Assembly: GCF_937425535.1 (NCBI RefSeq)
Contig: NZ_OW485601.1
Location: 5,935,501-5,999,500, forward strand
Length of the DNA: 64,000 bases
DNA from: Rhodovastum atsumiense
GTDB taxonomy: Bacteria > Pseudomonadota > Alphaproteobacteria > Acetobacterales > Acetobacteraceae
Reading direction: 5' to 3'
In this document: one piece after another, positions 1-11,270 of the stretch
How positions within the stretch are numbered: position 1 is the first letter of the stretch
How the letters are laid out: each line of letters starts with the position of its first letter
Notes under the pieces: model-generated
Database searches by the model: none
The model's input: only the letters and a program-made list of their open reading frames with translations
Told to the model about the DNA's origin: nothing
Program-made: the position numbers and the translations under genes

Positions 1-1035
1 TCCGGTCCGTTTCGGTTCGTGACGGCCGAGTACAAGCCCGGCGTGCAGGCCAGCTTCGTGAAGAACACGGCCTATGTACCGCGACCCGAGCCGGCCGACG
101 GCCTCGCCGGCGGCAAGGTGGTCAAGATCGACAAGGTGGTCTGGACCACCATGCCCGACCCGATGACCGCCGTGAATGCGCTGCTCGGCGGCGAGATCGA
201 CATGATCGAGCAGGTGCCGCACGATCTGCTGCCTCTGGTCGAAGGCAATCCCGGCTTCACCACGGTGGTCTTCCGCAAGCAGGGCAGCCAGAATCTCGCC
301 CGCCTCAACTGGACCCAGCCGCCCTTCAACAACCCGAAGATCCGCGAGGCCGCCCTGCTCGCGCTCGGCCAGCAGCCGCTGCTCGATGCCCAGGTCGGCA
401 GTGGCTCCAAATACGCCGAGACCTGCCCGGCGGTGTTCGGCTGCGGCAGCCGCTATGCCAGCAGCTACGGCGCCGACCGGACCGTGAAGGCCCAGCCGGC
501 GAAGGCCAAGGCGCTGCTGAAGGAAGCCGGCTACGACGGCAAGCCGATCGTCCTGCTGCACGCCACCGACCTTGCCACGCTGGCGCCGATGGGACCGGTC
601 TTCGCCCAGCAACTGCGCAATGCCGGCTTCACCGTTCAGATGTTGTCGATGGACTGGGCGAGCGTGGTGGCGCGGCGTGCCTCCAAGGCGCCGGCGGCCG
701 AAGGCGGCTGGAACGTCTTCTCCACCACCAACGTGCTGCCTGATGTCGCCGATCCGCTGGGCTTCATCGGCGTGGCTGCCGGCGGCGACTCCGCCTGGTT
801 CGGCTGGCCGAACGTGCTGGAGATCGAGGCTGCCCGGGCGAAGCTCGCCCGCACCGCCGATGCCGCCGAAGCCACGAAGATCGGCCAGGAAATCCACAAG
901 CTGGTCATCGACAACGTGGTGATGATCCCGATGGGCGAGTTCTATTCGGTCACCGCCCTGAGCAAGAAAGTGGCCTATCAGGTCGATGCCGAGGCACCGG
1001 TGTTCTGGGCCATGTCCAAGTCCGCGGGCCGCTGA
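1..1035 (+). CDS. ABC transporter substrate-binding protein, family 5 (3' part)
   Basis: Periplasmic binding protein of a peptide/nickel-type (SBP_bac_5) importer; only the C-terminal ~344 residues are inside the window. The frame is open from base 1 and begins in the typical GPFRFV...PG block, so the true start lies upstream and the GTG at 19 is internal. Family hallmarks seen are the VNALLGGEIDMIEQ segment, NNPKIREAALLAL (the region where residues contact peptide) and the YDGKPIVLLHATD hinge. It is followed 3 bp later by the first permease gene, so it heads or continues one operon. The substrate cannot be read from sequence; the downstream hydrolases suggest a peptide or amide. Confidence 0.93.
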   Translation, partial: SGPFRFVTAEYKPGVQASFVKNTAYVPRPEPADGLAGGKVVKIDKVVWTTMPDPMTAVNALLGGEIDMIEQVPHDLLPLVEGNPGFTTVVFRKQGSQNLARLNWTQPPFNNPKIREAALLALGQQPLLDAQVGSGSKYAETCPAVFGCGSRYASSYGADRTVKAQPAKAKALLKEAGYDGKPIVLLHATDLATLAPMGPVFAQQLRNAGFTVQMLSMDWASVVARRASKAPAAEGGWNVFSTTNVLPDVADPLGFIGVAAGGDSAWFGWPNVLEIEAARAKLARTADAAEATKIGQEIHKLVIDNVVMIPMGEFYSVTALSKKVAYQVDAEAPVFWAMSKSAGR

Positions 1036-1038
1036 TCG

Positions 1039-1980
1039 ATGCTGCTCACCATCGCCAGGCGCCTGCTTGCGGCGATCCCGGTGCTGTTCATCGTCACGGT
1101 CATCGTCTTCCTGTTGTTGCGCCTTTCCCCCGGCGATCCTGCCGTCATGATCGCCGGGAGCAACGCCACGGAAGAACAGTTGCAGGCGCTGCGCGAGGCC
1201 ATGGGCCTCAACCAGCCCATGCTGCAGCAACTGGCCATCTGGCTGCACCAGGTGCTCACCGGCGATCTCGGGACATCGCTGATTTCCGGCATGCCGGTGG
1301 CCGATATGGTGCTGGACCGCTTCGGCCCGACCCTGGCGCTGAGTCTCTCGACGATCCTGTTTGCCGTCGTGGTGGCGATCCCGCTCGGGGTCGTCGCTGC
1401 GCGGCAGCAGGGCAAGCCGCTCGACCGGTTGATCATGGCTGGATCGGTGGTGGGGTTCTCGGTGCCGGTGTTCATCATCGGCTACGTGCTGATCCTGGTC
1501 TTCGCCCGGATGCTGAACCTGCTGCCGGTGCAGGGATACCAGCCACTCTCGGCGGGCTTCGTGGAGTTCGCACGGCGGCTGGTGCTGCCGACGGTGACGC
1601 TGAGCTTCCCCTATATCGCCCTGATCGCCCGCATCGTGCGGACCAACGTGATCGAGGTGATGAACGAGGACTTCATCCGCACCGCCCGGTCCAAGGGCAT
1701 GACGGAAGGCGCCGTGCTGGTCCACCATGCCCTTGGCAACGCCGCCGTGCCGATCATCACCATCATCGGTGTCAGCATCACCATGCTGATTGGCGGCGTG
1801 GTCGTCACCGAATCCGTCTTCAACATCCCCGGGCTCGGACGGCTGGTGCTGGAGGCGGTCCTGGCCCGCGACTACACGGTCATCCAGTCGCTGATCCTGC
1901 TGTTCTCGGTCCTCTACGTGCTCATCAACCTGGGTGTCGACCTGCTGTACGGCGTGTTCGACCCCCGCATCCGCCACTGA
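1039..1980 (+). CDS. ABC transporter permease (DppB/OppB type)
   Basis: Inner-membrane permease of 313 residues, the usual size for DppB-like subunits. The N-terminal membrane segment (about residues 9-30, ending in LRLSPGDPA) is the conserved start of this family, and the cytoplasmic EAA-type loop lies near residues 210-230 (RTARSKGMTEGAVL). It is read 3 bp after the binding protein gene and 22 bp before the second permease, so the subunits are co-transcribed. The C-terminus DLLYGVFDPRIR is family-typical. It should pair with the next gene as a heterodimer. Confidence 0.95.
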   Translation: MLLTIARRLLAAIPVLFIVTVIVFLLLRLSPGDPAVMIAGSNATEEQLQALREAMGLNQPMLQQLAIWLHQVLTGDLGTSLISGMPVADMVLDRFGPTLALSLSTILFAVVVAIPLGVVAARQQGKPLDRLIMAGSVVGFSVPVFIIGYVLILVFARMLNLLPVQGYQPLSAGFVEFARRLVLPTVTLSFPYIALIARIVRTNVIEVMNEDFIRTARSKGMTEGAVLVHHALGNAAVPIITIIGVSITMLIGGVVVTESVFNIPGLGRLVLEAVLARDYTVIQSLILLFSVLYVLINLGVDLLYGVFDPRIRH

Positions 1981-2002
1981 TCCGCAGAGGACCCGGGACG
2001 AG

Positions 2003-2922
2003 ATGACGAAACCAGCAGAAATCCCCTTCGCGCCGGCGGCCGTGGACGCATCGCTGCCGCCGATGGATGCACCGGCCGAACGACCGGGCCTTGTCGCTTC
2101 ACTCAGGCGCATCCTGTCCGCCTGGGCGGTCAGGCTGTCCCTCGCCGTTCTGGTGGCGATCGTGCTGATCGCCATCCTCGCCCCCTGGCTCGGCACCGTC
2201 GATCCGGTGCAACTGGCACCGGCGCAGCGGCTGAAGGGAATTTCACCGGAACACTGGCTCGGCACCGACAGCTTCGGCCGGGATGTCTATTCGCGCATCG
2301 CCTATGGCGCCCGCGTCTCACTGGTGGTGGGCGTCGGCACGGTGATCGTGAGCGTCCTCTTCGGCCTGCTGTTCGGCGTGCTGGCCGGCTATTTCCGCTG
2401 GCTCGACATGATCGTCATGCGCATCATGGACGGGTTGATGGCGATTCCGGGCATCCTGCTGGCGATCGCCCTGGTGGCGGTGTCCGGCGCGACCCTGACC
2501 ACGGTGCTCGTCGCCATCGCCATCCCCGAGATCCCGCGCGTCGTCCGCATGGTGCGCAGCGTCATCCTCGGCGTGCGCAACGAACCCTATGTAGAGGCGG
2601 CCATCTGTCTCGGCACGCCCTTGCCGGCCATGGTCTGGAACCACATGCTGCCGAGCACCCTGGCGCCGCTGCTGGTGCAGGGCACCTACATCTTCGCCTC
2701 GGCCATCCTGACCGAGGCGATCCTGAGCTTCCTCGGTGCCGGCATCCCGCCGGAAACGCCCTCCTGGGGCAACATGATGGCCGATGGCAGGGTCTATTTC
2801 CTGCTGAAGCCGGAGCTCATTCTTTATCCCGGCCTGATGGTGTCGCTGACCGTGCTCAGCGTGAACCTGCTCGGCGACGCGCTGCGCGACGGCCTCGATC
2901 CGCGCATGGCGAAGCGCCTGTG

Positions 2923-2923
<1 letters not shown>
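2003..2923 (+). CDS. ABC transporter permease (DppC/OppC type)
   Basis: Second inner-membrane permease, 306 residues from the ATG at 2003. An in-frame start at 1934 would overlap the preceding gene and add 23 non-conserved residues; the ATG at 2003 follows a purine-rich stretch and gives the usual DppC length. An N-terminal cytoplasmic extension of about 40 residues precedes the first membrane segment. The LGTDSFGRDVYSRIAYGARVS block after the first periplasmic loop and the EAA loop EAAICLGTP are both diagnostic. Its stop overlaps the next gene's ATG by one base (TGATG), which suggests translational coupling. Confidence 0.95.
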
Positions 2924-4614
<1,691 letters not shown>

Positions 4615-4655
4615 CCCGCTTCCTTCATCCGTGCCCATCCCAGAGGAGCGCAGCC

Positions 4656-6179
4656 ATGCGCATCGCCTTCGGCGGCTTTCAACACGAGACCAACACCTTC
4701 GCCCCGACCAAGGCCGATTTCGCGGCCTTCGAACATGGCGGCGGATGGCCGGGGCTGTGCCAGGGACCGGGGATCTTCGACGCGCTGGTTCCGACCGCCA
4801 ACATTCCCGGCGCCGGCTTCCTGGCGGCGGCGCGGCGTGCCGGGCATGAGATCGTCCCGACCTGCTGGGCCGCCGCGAGCCCTTCGGCGCACGTCACCCG
4901 TGATGCCTATGAGCGCATCGCCGGCGCCATCGTCGCCGGCATCCAGGCCGCCGGTGCGGTCGATGCGGTTTATCTTGACCTGCATGGCGCCATGGTGGCC
5001 GAGCATGCCGATGACGGCGAAGGCGAGATCCTCGCCCGCGTCCGCGCCGTGGTCGGCCCCGAGGTGCCGATCGTGGCGAGCCTCGACCTGCACGCCAACG
5101 TCACCGCGCGCATGCTGGAAGCGGCGGATGCGCTGACCGCCTTCCGCACCTACCCGCATGTCGACATGGCCGAGACCGGCGCGCGCGCGCTGCGCCTGAT
5201 CGAGGCACGCCACGCGCTCGGCCGGCGCTTCGCCGTTGCGGCGCGGCGCATCCCCTTCCTGATCCCGATCTGCTGGCAATGCACCGACGACGAACCGGCG
5301 CAGGGGCTGTACGCGAAGCTCGCCGCGATCGAGGCGGACACCGGCATCGCCGGGCTTTCCTTCACCATGGGCTTCCCGGCCGCCGATTTCCCCGAATGCA
5401 GCCCGGTGGTCTGGGCCTGCGGCGCGGATGCCGCCGCCGTCGAGGCCGCCGCCAGCGCGCTGGAAGCGGCCGTGCTTGCGGCCGAGTCCCGCTTCGCGGG
5501 CGATCTTCTCTCCGCCGAGGCCGCGGTGCGACAGGCGATGGCCGAGGCCGCGCAAGGACTCCGGCCGATCGTCATCGCCGATGCCCAGGACAATCCCGGC
5601 GCGGGCGGCAATTCCGACACCACCGGCCTGTTGCGCGCCCTGGTCGCGGCCAAGGTGCGCAACGCGGCACTCGGGCTGATGGTCGACCCGGCTGCTGCCG
5701 CCGCCGCCCATGCGGCCGGTGAAGGCGCCACCATCCGGCTCACGCTCGGCGGCTGTTCCGATGTGGAAGGCGATGCGCCCTTCGAACTCGACGTGGTGGT
5801 GGAAAAGCTTTCGGACGGCCGCTGCCAGACCACCGGTCCCTATTACGGCGCGCGCGAGATGGATCTCGGCCCGAGCGCCTGCCTGCGGCACGACGGAGTG
5901 CGCGTGGTGGTGGCCAGCCATAAGGCGCAGTTGGCCGATCAGGCGATGTTCCGCTTCGTCGGCATCGAGCCGACCACGGCGGATGTGCTGGTGGTCAAGA
6001 GCACGATCCATTTCCGCGCCGATTTCCGGCAGATCGCCGGCCGGATCATCACCGCCGTCGCCCCCGGACCGATGTTCATGCTGGCGACCGACCGCGTCTG
6101 GAAAAACCTTCCGGACGAATTGCGCATGCTGCCCGGCGGGCCGCGTTTCGCCGAGGTCGCCGCGACGACGCGGCGCTGA
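4656..6179 (+). CDS. M81 family metallopeptidase (MlrC-like)
   Basis: Putative zinc hydrolase of 507 residues in the family named after MlrC, which finishes linear microcystin degradation. The N-terminus MRIAFGGFQHETNTF is the family's opening block, with conserved histidine and glutamate. YLDLHGAM, LDLHANVT and TYPHVDMAETG carry further conserved Asp/His residues expected to bind metal, and the C-terminal half has the usual DNPGAGGNSDTT motif. The start at 4656 follows GAGGAG by 7 nt. It lies 41 bp after the ATPase gene, so it belongs to the transporter operon. MlrC relatives occur in many bacteria that never meet microcystin, so the real substrate is unknown; an imported peptide or amide is a reasonable inference. 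Confidence 0.9.
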   Translation: MRIAFGGFQHETNTFAPTKADFAAFEHGGGWPGLCQGPGIFDALVPTANIPGAGFLAAARRAGHEIVPTCWAAASPSAHVTRDAYERIAGAIVAGIQAAGAVDAVYLDLHGAMVAEHADDGEGEILARVRAVVGPEVPIVASLDLHANVTARMLEAADALTAFRTYPHVDMAETGARALRLIEARHALGRRFAVAARRIPFLIPICWQCTDDEPAQGLYAKLAAIEADTGIAGLSFTMGFPAADFPECSPVVWACGADAAAVEAAASALEAAVLAAESRFAGDLLSAEAAVRQAMAEAAQGLRPIVIADAQDNPGAGGNSDTTGLLRALVAAKVRNAALGLMVDPAAAAAAHAAGEGATIRLTLGGCSDVEGDAPFELDVVVEKLSDGRCQTTGPYYGAREMDLGPSACLRHDGVRVVVASHKAQLADQAMFRFVGIEPTTADVLVVKSTIHFRADFRQIAGRIITAVAPGPMFMLATDRVWKNLPDELRMLPGGPRFAEVAATTRR

Positions 6180-6207
6180 GCCCCCCATCCGGACGAGAAG
6201 GACATCC

Positions 6208-7608
6208 ATGTCGGAACTCTGGCGTCTCTCCGCTGCCCAGGTCGCCAATCTGGTGCGTCTCGGCAAGGTCTCCGCGACCGAGGTCGCCCGCGACGCGCTG
6301 GCACGGCTTGCCGCGGTCAATCCCGCGATCAACGCCGTCGTTGATCACAACCCGGAGGACACGCTGGCCCAGGCCGCGGCCATCGACGCGGCGGTCGCCG
6401 ACAAGCGCCCGCTCGGCCCGCTCGCCGGCGTGCCCATCACCATCAAGACCAATATCGACCAGGCGGGCTACGCCACCAGCAACGGCCTGCGCTCCAAGGC
6501 CCATCTCATTGCCACCGAAAACAATCCGGTGGTCGACAATTTCCGCAAATCCGGCGCGGTGATCCTGGGCCGCACCAACACCCCCGCCTTTTCCTCGCGC
6601 TGGTTCACCAACAACCAGCTTTACGGCCCGACCCGCAATCCGCGCGATCCGGCGCTGACGCCAGGGGGCTCCTCGGGTGGGGCCGCGGCGGCGGTGCTCG
6701 CCGGCATCGGCTGCATCGGCCACGGCAACGATATCGGTGGATCGGTGCGCTACCCGGCCTATGCCTGCGGCATCCATGGGCTGCGGCCCGGCCTCGGCCG
6801 GGTGCCAACCTACAATGCCAGCGGTCCGGCCCGCACCATCGGTTTCCAGCTCATGTCGGTGCAGGGACCGCTGGCGCGCACCGTGCACGATGTACGCCTC
6901 GGCTTCGAGGTGATGACCGGACGCGACATGCGCGATCCCTGGATGTTCGAAGCCCCGGTCTCCACCCACAACCCGAAGCTCGCCGCGCTGTGTCTGCACC
7001 CGGATGGCATCGACACCGTGCCCGAAGTGGAAGCGGCGCTGCTGGATGCCGCGCAACGCCTGCGCGATGCCGGCTGGACCGTGGTGGAACTGGATCACGT
7101 GCCGCCGATCAAGGAGGCGACCGACATCCAGTTGCTGCTCTGGGTCGCCGACTATCCGGCGCAGAAGATCGCCGATGCCGAGGCGGAAGGCGACCCCGGC
7201 GCCATCGAGGCGATGCGCGGCGCCGTCGAGATGGTCGGCGAGGTCGATGTCGCCCGTTTCTCCGCCGCCCTCACCCGGCGCGCCGACATCGTGCGCGAAT
7301 GGCTGCGGTTCCTCGAAACCTATCCGGTGCTGCTGATCCCAAATTCCTCCGAACTGCCGTTCGACGACGAGATCGACCTGCCGGAGCGCAAAGGCTTCCG
7401 CTGGGTGCTGGAGCGCCAGCATTTCATGGCCGGCCCGCCGGTCATCGGCATTCCGGCGCTGACGGTCTCAACCGGCATGGTCGGCACCCGGCCGGTGGGT
7501 GTACAGATTCTCGCCGGGCGCGGCCGCGAGGATCTGTGCCTGTCCGCCGGTGAGGCCATCGAGGCGCGCGGCGTCCCGCCCATGCCGATCGATCCGGTCG
7601 TCGCCTGA
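6208..7608 (+). CDS. Amidase, amidase-signature family (copy 1)
   Basis: Cytoplasmic C-N hydrolase of 466 residues. The Ser-cisSer-Lys triad is visible: Lys in GVPITIKTN, the cis-Ser in TPGGSSGGAAAAV and the nucleophile Ser in NDIGGSVRYPAYACGIHG. The GxDxGGS block differs slightly from the usual form (GNDIGGS). It starts 28 bp after the M81 gene with GAGAAGGA as ribosome site. A clear paralogue lies at 9238, with the gamma-glutamyltransferase between them. The family covers aryl, fatty and peptide amides, so the substrate is not predictable. It is not GatA: no gatB or gatC lies nearby and the gene sits in a transporter operon. Confidence 0.93.
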   Translation: MSELWRLSAAQVANLVRLGKVSATEVARDALARLAAVNPAINAVVDHNPEDTLAQAAAIDAAVADKRPLGPLAGVPITIKTNIDQAGYATSNGLRSKAHLIATENNPVVDNFRKSGAVILGRTNTPAFSSRWFTNNQLYGPTRNPRDPALTPGGSSGGAAAAVLAGIGCIGHGNDIGGSVRYPAYACGIHGLRPGLGRVPTYNASGPARTIGFQLMSVQGPLARTVHDVRLGFEVMTGRDMRDPWMFEAPVSTHNPKLAALCLHPDGIDTVPEVEAALLDAAQRLRDAGWTVVELDHVPPIKEATDIQLLLWVADYPAQKIADAEAEGDPGAIEAMRGAVEMVGEVDVARFSAALTRRADIVREWLRFLETYPVLLIPNSSELPFDDEIDLPERKGFRWVLERQHFMAGPPVIGIPALTVSTGMVGTRPVGVQILAGRGREDLCLSAGEAIEARGVPPMPIDPVVA

Positions 7609-7636
7609 CCCTGACCCGCAAGCCCGAGTGCCCGCC

Positions 7637-9238
7637 ATGCCCGTCGTCGATATCCGCTCACCCAACCTGTCGCGCTCGATCGAGTTCCGCCGAAAGCTCA
7701 CCCGCTCCGAGGGCGGGATCGTGGTGGCGCAGAACCGCCTCGCCGCGCATATCGGCACCGAGGTGCTGCGCGCCGGCGGCACGGCGGTCGATGCCGCGCT
7801 CGCCGCTTCCTTCGCCATCGGCGTGTTGGAACCCTGGATGAGCGGCATCGGCGGCGTCGGCGCGATGCTGGTGCGCAGCCCGGACGGTGCCGTCATCGCG
7901 ATCGATGCCGGGGCCCGTTCGCCGCGCGGCCTCGATCCGGCGGAATTCCCGCTGGTCGAGGGCCGCGACGGCGATCTCTTCGGCTGGCCGAACGTGCTGG
8001 AGGATCGCAACGTCACCGGCGCCCGCTCGGTCGGCGTGCCGGGCCTGGTCGCCGGGCTCGCCGCGGCGCATCGTCGCTTCGGGCGCATGCCCTGGCGCGA
8101 TCTCGTGTTGCCGGCGGCAACGATCGCTGCTGAAGGACCGATCGTCGATCACCACACCATGTTGTGGATCGCCCAGGAAATGAGCCGGATCCGGCGCGAT
8201 CCGGCCTGCCGGGACCGCTTCCTGCCGGGCGGGCTGCCGCCTTCCGCCCCGGCCGCCGTCTCCGGCAAGGTGGCGCGCCTGCCCACCCCGGCACTGGCGG
8301 AGACGCTGCGCCTGCTCGCCGAGGCCGGCCCTGATGCCTTCTATCGCGGCGATCTCGGCCGTGCCCTGGCCGAGGACGTGCGCACCGCCGGCGGCTGGCT
8401 TTCGATGGAGGATCTCGCCGCCTTCACCGCCGTGGTCGAACCCGCCGCGACCGAGCCCTATCGCGGCCACAGCCTGCATTTCGTGCCGGCGCTGAACGGC
8501 GGCGTGACCGTCGCCATGATGATGCGCGAGTACGCGCACGCCTTCACTCCCACGGCCTCGGCGCCCGACCGCGCCAGCTTCCTCGCCGCCGCCGAGGCCA
8601 TGGCGAAGGCGTGGACCTATCGCTTCGAGAAACTCGGCGATGGCGCCGAGCGAACCCTGCCGAGCTGCACCACCCATCTGAGCGTGGTCGACCGTGACGG
8701 CACCTGCGTCGCGCTGACGCAGACGCTGCTTTCGGCCTTCGGCTCCGCCATGGTGTCGCCGCGCACCGGCATCCTGCTCAACAACGGCATCAACTGGTTC
8801 GATCCCCGCCCCGGCCGGGTCAATTCCATCGCGCCGGACAAGAAGGCGCTGGCCAATTACAGCCCGATGGTGATGACCGGCCCTGGCGACGATGTCGTGG
8901 CGATCGGCGGCTCGGGCGGGCGCAAGATCCTGCCGGCGGTGTTCCAGGCGCTCAGCTTCATCGCCGATTCCGACTGGCCGCTCGACGCGGCGATCGCCGC
9001 CCCGCGCATCGACAGCTCGGCGCCGCCGACGATCGTCGCCGATGCGCGCCTGCCCGCCGATGTGGTCGCGGCGCTCGGCGAACGCTGGCCGACCGTGCTC
9101 GCCGAGCGGATCGGGCATCCCGCGCATTTCACCAATCTCGGCGCCGTGCGCCGGCGCGGCGGCGTCAACGAAGGCTTCGTCGAGCCCTACCACGCCTGGG
9201 CCGATGCCGTCGCCGAGGGCGACGCCCTCTTCGCCTGA
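7637..9238 (+). CDS. Gamma-glutamyltransferase family protein
   Basis: N-terminal nucleophile hydrolase that transfers or hydrolyses gamma-glutamyl groups (glutathione and related amides). It is 533 residues long. The self-cleavage site is TTHLSVVD; the first Thr (about residue 345) should become the nucleophile of a ~189-residue small subunit. The glycine-rich IGGSGGRKI stretch and the GILLNNGINWFDP segment are family features. No signal peptide is seen at the N-terminus, so it is probably cytoplasmic, unlike the periplasmic E. coli enzyme. The start was placed at ATG 7637 because upstream in-frame residues overlap the amidase and are not conserved. The stop overlaps the next ATG by one base. 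Confidence 0.92.
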   Translation: MPVVDIRSPNLSRSIEFRRKLTRSEGGIVVAQNRLAAHIGTEVLRAGGTAVDAALAASFAIGVLEPWMSGIGGVGAMLVRSPDGAVIAIDAGARSPRGLDPAEFPLVEGRDGDLFGWPNVLEDRNVTGARSVGVPGLVAGLAAAHRRFGRMPWRDLVLPAATIAAEGPIVDHHTMLWIAQEMSRIRRDPACRDRFLPGGLPPSAPAAVSGKVARLPTPALAETLRLLAEAGPDAFYRGDLGRALAEDVRTAGGWLSMEDLAAFTAVVEPAATEPYRGHSLHFVPALNGGVTVAMMMREYAHAFTPTASAPDRASFLAAAEAMAKAWTYRFEKLGDGAERTLPSCTTHLSVVDRDGTCVALTQTLLSAFGSAMVSPRTGILLNNGINWFDPRPGRVNSIAPDKKALANYSPMVMTGPGDDVVAIGGSGGRKILPAVFQALSFIADSDWPLDAAIAAPRIDSSAPPTIVADARLPADVVAALGERWPTVLAERIGHPAHFTNLGAVRRRGGVNEGFVEPYHAWADAVAEGDALFA

Positions 9239-10692
9239 TGCCGCCGATCGGAGATCGAAACGTGGTTGCTCTCCCTGCTTCGCCGAATGCCTCTGAACCG
9301 CTGTGGGGTCTTCCCGCCGCCCGCATCGCCGATCTCGTCACCCGGCGCGCGGTGTCCGCGGTCGAGGTCGCCGAAGCCACCCTCGCCCGGCTCGATGCGG
9401 TCAATCCGAAGCTCAACGCCGTGGTCGAGCATCGCCCCGAGGAGGTGCTGGCCCGCGCCCGCGCGATCGACGCGGCGATCGCCGCCGGGAATCCGGTCGG
9501 CCCGCTCGCCGGGGTGCCGGTGACGATCAAGGTCAATGTCGACCAGGTCGGCTTCGCCACCACCAACGGCCTGACCCTGCAGAAGGACCTGATCGCAGAG
9601 ACCAACAACCCGGTGGTCGATGCCTTCCTCGCCGCCGGAGCGGTGCCGGTGGGACGCACCAACACGCCCGCCTTCAGCTATCGCTGGTTCACCAGCAACC
9701 GCATCCACGGCGCCACCCGCAATCCCCGCAACCCGACCCTGACCCCTGGCGGCTCCTCGGGCGGCGCCGCCGCCGCGGTCGCCGCCGGCATCGGCACGAT
9801 CGCCCACGGCACCGACATCGCCGGATCGATCCGCTACCCCGCCTATGCCTGCGGCGTGCATGGCCTGCGCCCGAGCCTGGGCCGCGTCGCCGCTTACAAC
9901 GCCAGCGGGGCGAAGGACCGCACCATCGGCCCCCAGATCATGGCGGTGTCAGGGCCGATCGCGCGCAGCGTCGACGACCTGCGACTCGGGCTCGCGGCGC
10001 TGGCCCGGCCCGATTCGCGCGATCCCTGGTCGGTGCCGGTGCCGCTCGACGGGCCGGACCTGCCGCGCCGGGCCGTGGTCTGCCACCGCCCCGACGGCAT
10101 GGCGACGGCGCCCGAACTGGTGATGGCCCTGGAAACCGCCGCTGCCGCCTTGCGGGATGCAGGCTGGACCGTGGAAGAAGTCGAGTCGCTGCCGCCGCTC
10201 GCCCCGGCCGTTCCCATCCAGGTCACGCTGTGGATGGGCGATGACTGGGCCGGCCAGATGGCGACCGCGCGCCGGGAAGGCGATCCCGGCGCGATCGCCG
10301 CCCTGGAAGGCCAGCGCGACTTCGCCGAAACCATCGGCATCGCCGAGTATTCCGATGCCCTGGTCCGGCGCCTGGGCATCGCCCGCGCCTGGGCGCGGTT
10401 CATGGACGAGACCCCGGTGGTGCTGTTGCCGCCGAGTGCCGAACTGCCCTTCCCCGACGATCTCGACCTGCGCAGCGCCGAGGATTATCGCCGGGTCTGG
10501 ACGGCGCAGATGCCGATGATCGCGCTGCCGGTGACCGGCCTGCCCTCGCTGACCCTGTGCACCGGGCTGCTCGCCGGCGGCATGCCGGCCGGGGTGCAGA
10601 TCGTCGCGGGGCGCTTCCGGGAAGATGTCTGCCTTGCCGCCGCGGCGGCGATCGAGGCGCGATGCCCGAAGCTGGGGATCGCCGAACCCTGA
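9238..10692 (+). CDS. Amidase, amidase-signature family (copy 2)
   Basis: Second amidase of the operon (484 residues), clearly a paralogue of the gene at 6208: the two align without large gaps through the catalytic core. The triad is present as Lys in GVPVTIKVN, cis-Ser in TPGGSSGGAAAAV and Ser in GTDIAGSIRYPAYACGVHG. The third motif has Ala where Gly is usual (DIAGS). The ATG overlaps the upstream stop by one base; a GTG at 9262 preceded by GGAG is an alternative start. The last ~208 bp are also open on the other strand and would encode the tail of the response regulator annotated there. Confidence 0.93.
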   Translation: MPPIGDRNVVALPASPNASEPLWGLPAARIADLVTRRAVSAVEVAEATLARLDAVNPKLNAVVEHRPEEVLARARAIDAAIAAGNPVGPLAGVPVTIKVNVDQVGFATTNGLTLQKDLIAETNNPVVDAFLAAGAVPVGRTNTPAFSYRWFTSNRIHGATRNPRNPTLTPGGSSGGAAAAVAAGIGTIAHGTDIAGSIRYPAYACGVHGLRPSLGRVAAYNASGAKDRTIGPQIMAVSGPIARSVDDLRLGLAALARPDSRDPWSVPVPLDGPDLPRRAVVCHRPDGMATAPELVMALETAAAALRDAGWTVEEVESLPPLAPAVPIQVTLWMGDDWAGQMATARREGDPGAIAALEGQRDFAETIGIAEYSDALVRRLGIARAWARFMDETPVVLLPPSAELPFPDDLDLRSAEDYRRVWTAQMPMIALPVTGLPSLTLCTGLLAGGMPAGVQIVAGRFREDVCLAAAAAIEARCPKLGIAEP

Positions 10693-11270
10693 CGCGCGGC
10701 GGCCGTGGCGGCCGGAAATCGGCCAGCCACGGCCACGCTGCCATCCTGGGCGTCTCTGTTGGGAAGGGGGCAGGCCGGAATGACGGACATGGCGGGCAGC
10801 GCTCCGAGGCTTCCCCGCTCGGGCGGCGGTGGCGGTACAACCGCCTCCAGCCAGTAGGCGGCGAAGCGGCGTACCGTGGCGGCGAACGCGAGCGGATCCA
10901 GGGTTTTCTGCAGATACCCGGCGGCGCCCATGGCATAGCATGTGGACACCGTCGCCGGATGGCTCGAGGTGGACACGATCACCACCGGAACGGATCGCCA
11001 CCACGGGCTGTCACGCAGGGAGCGCAGCGTCTCCGGCCAGTCGGCTCCCGGGAAATTCAGGTCGAGCAGGACCACCAGCGGATAGGCGCCGCACAGCGCG
11101 TCCGGCCAGTTGGAACGGCCGGCCAGCAGCGTGGCGATGTCATCCGCCTCCTTGCAGCGATGCACCGGATTGGGCAGCCCGGCCTTGCGCAGCGCCCAGA
11201 CCAGGACCTCGAAGTCTTCGTCGCTGTCCTCGACGACGACAAGCGGGCGCTCGGGCAGGTGGGCCCTCAA
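10485..11270 (-). CDS. Response regulator, receiver domain, partner of the bacteriophytochrome
   Basis: CheY-like receiver that probably takes phosphate from the adjacent phytochrome kinase. The acidic pair (VVEDSDED), phospho-acceptor Asp (LLDLNFPGAD), switch Ser/Thr (VSTSSHP) and Lys (YLQKTLDP) are all present within the first ~145 residues. The start is a TTG at 11270 whose bases overlap the kinase stop (TTGA). Single-domain regulators of this type normally stop near residue 145-150. Here the frame stays open to 10485, adding ~110 low-complexity Pro/Ala/Arg-rich residues, partly antisense to the amidase. The tail may be non-functional read-through after loss of the stop codon, so the real 3' end is uncertain. 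Confidence 0.8.
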   Translation of the reverse strand: MRAHLPERPLVVVEDSDEDFEVLVWALRKAGLPNPVHRCKEADDIATLLAGRSNWPDALCGAYPLVVLLDLNFPGADWPETLRSLRDSPWWRSVPVVIVSTSSHPATVSTCYAMGAAGYLQKTLDPLAFAATVRRFAAYWLEAVVPPPPPERGSLGALPAMSVIPACPLPNRDAQDGSVAVAGRFPAATAAARQGSAIPSFGHRASIAAAAARQTSSRKRPATICTPAGMPPASSPVHRVSEGRPVTGSAIIGICAVQTRR

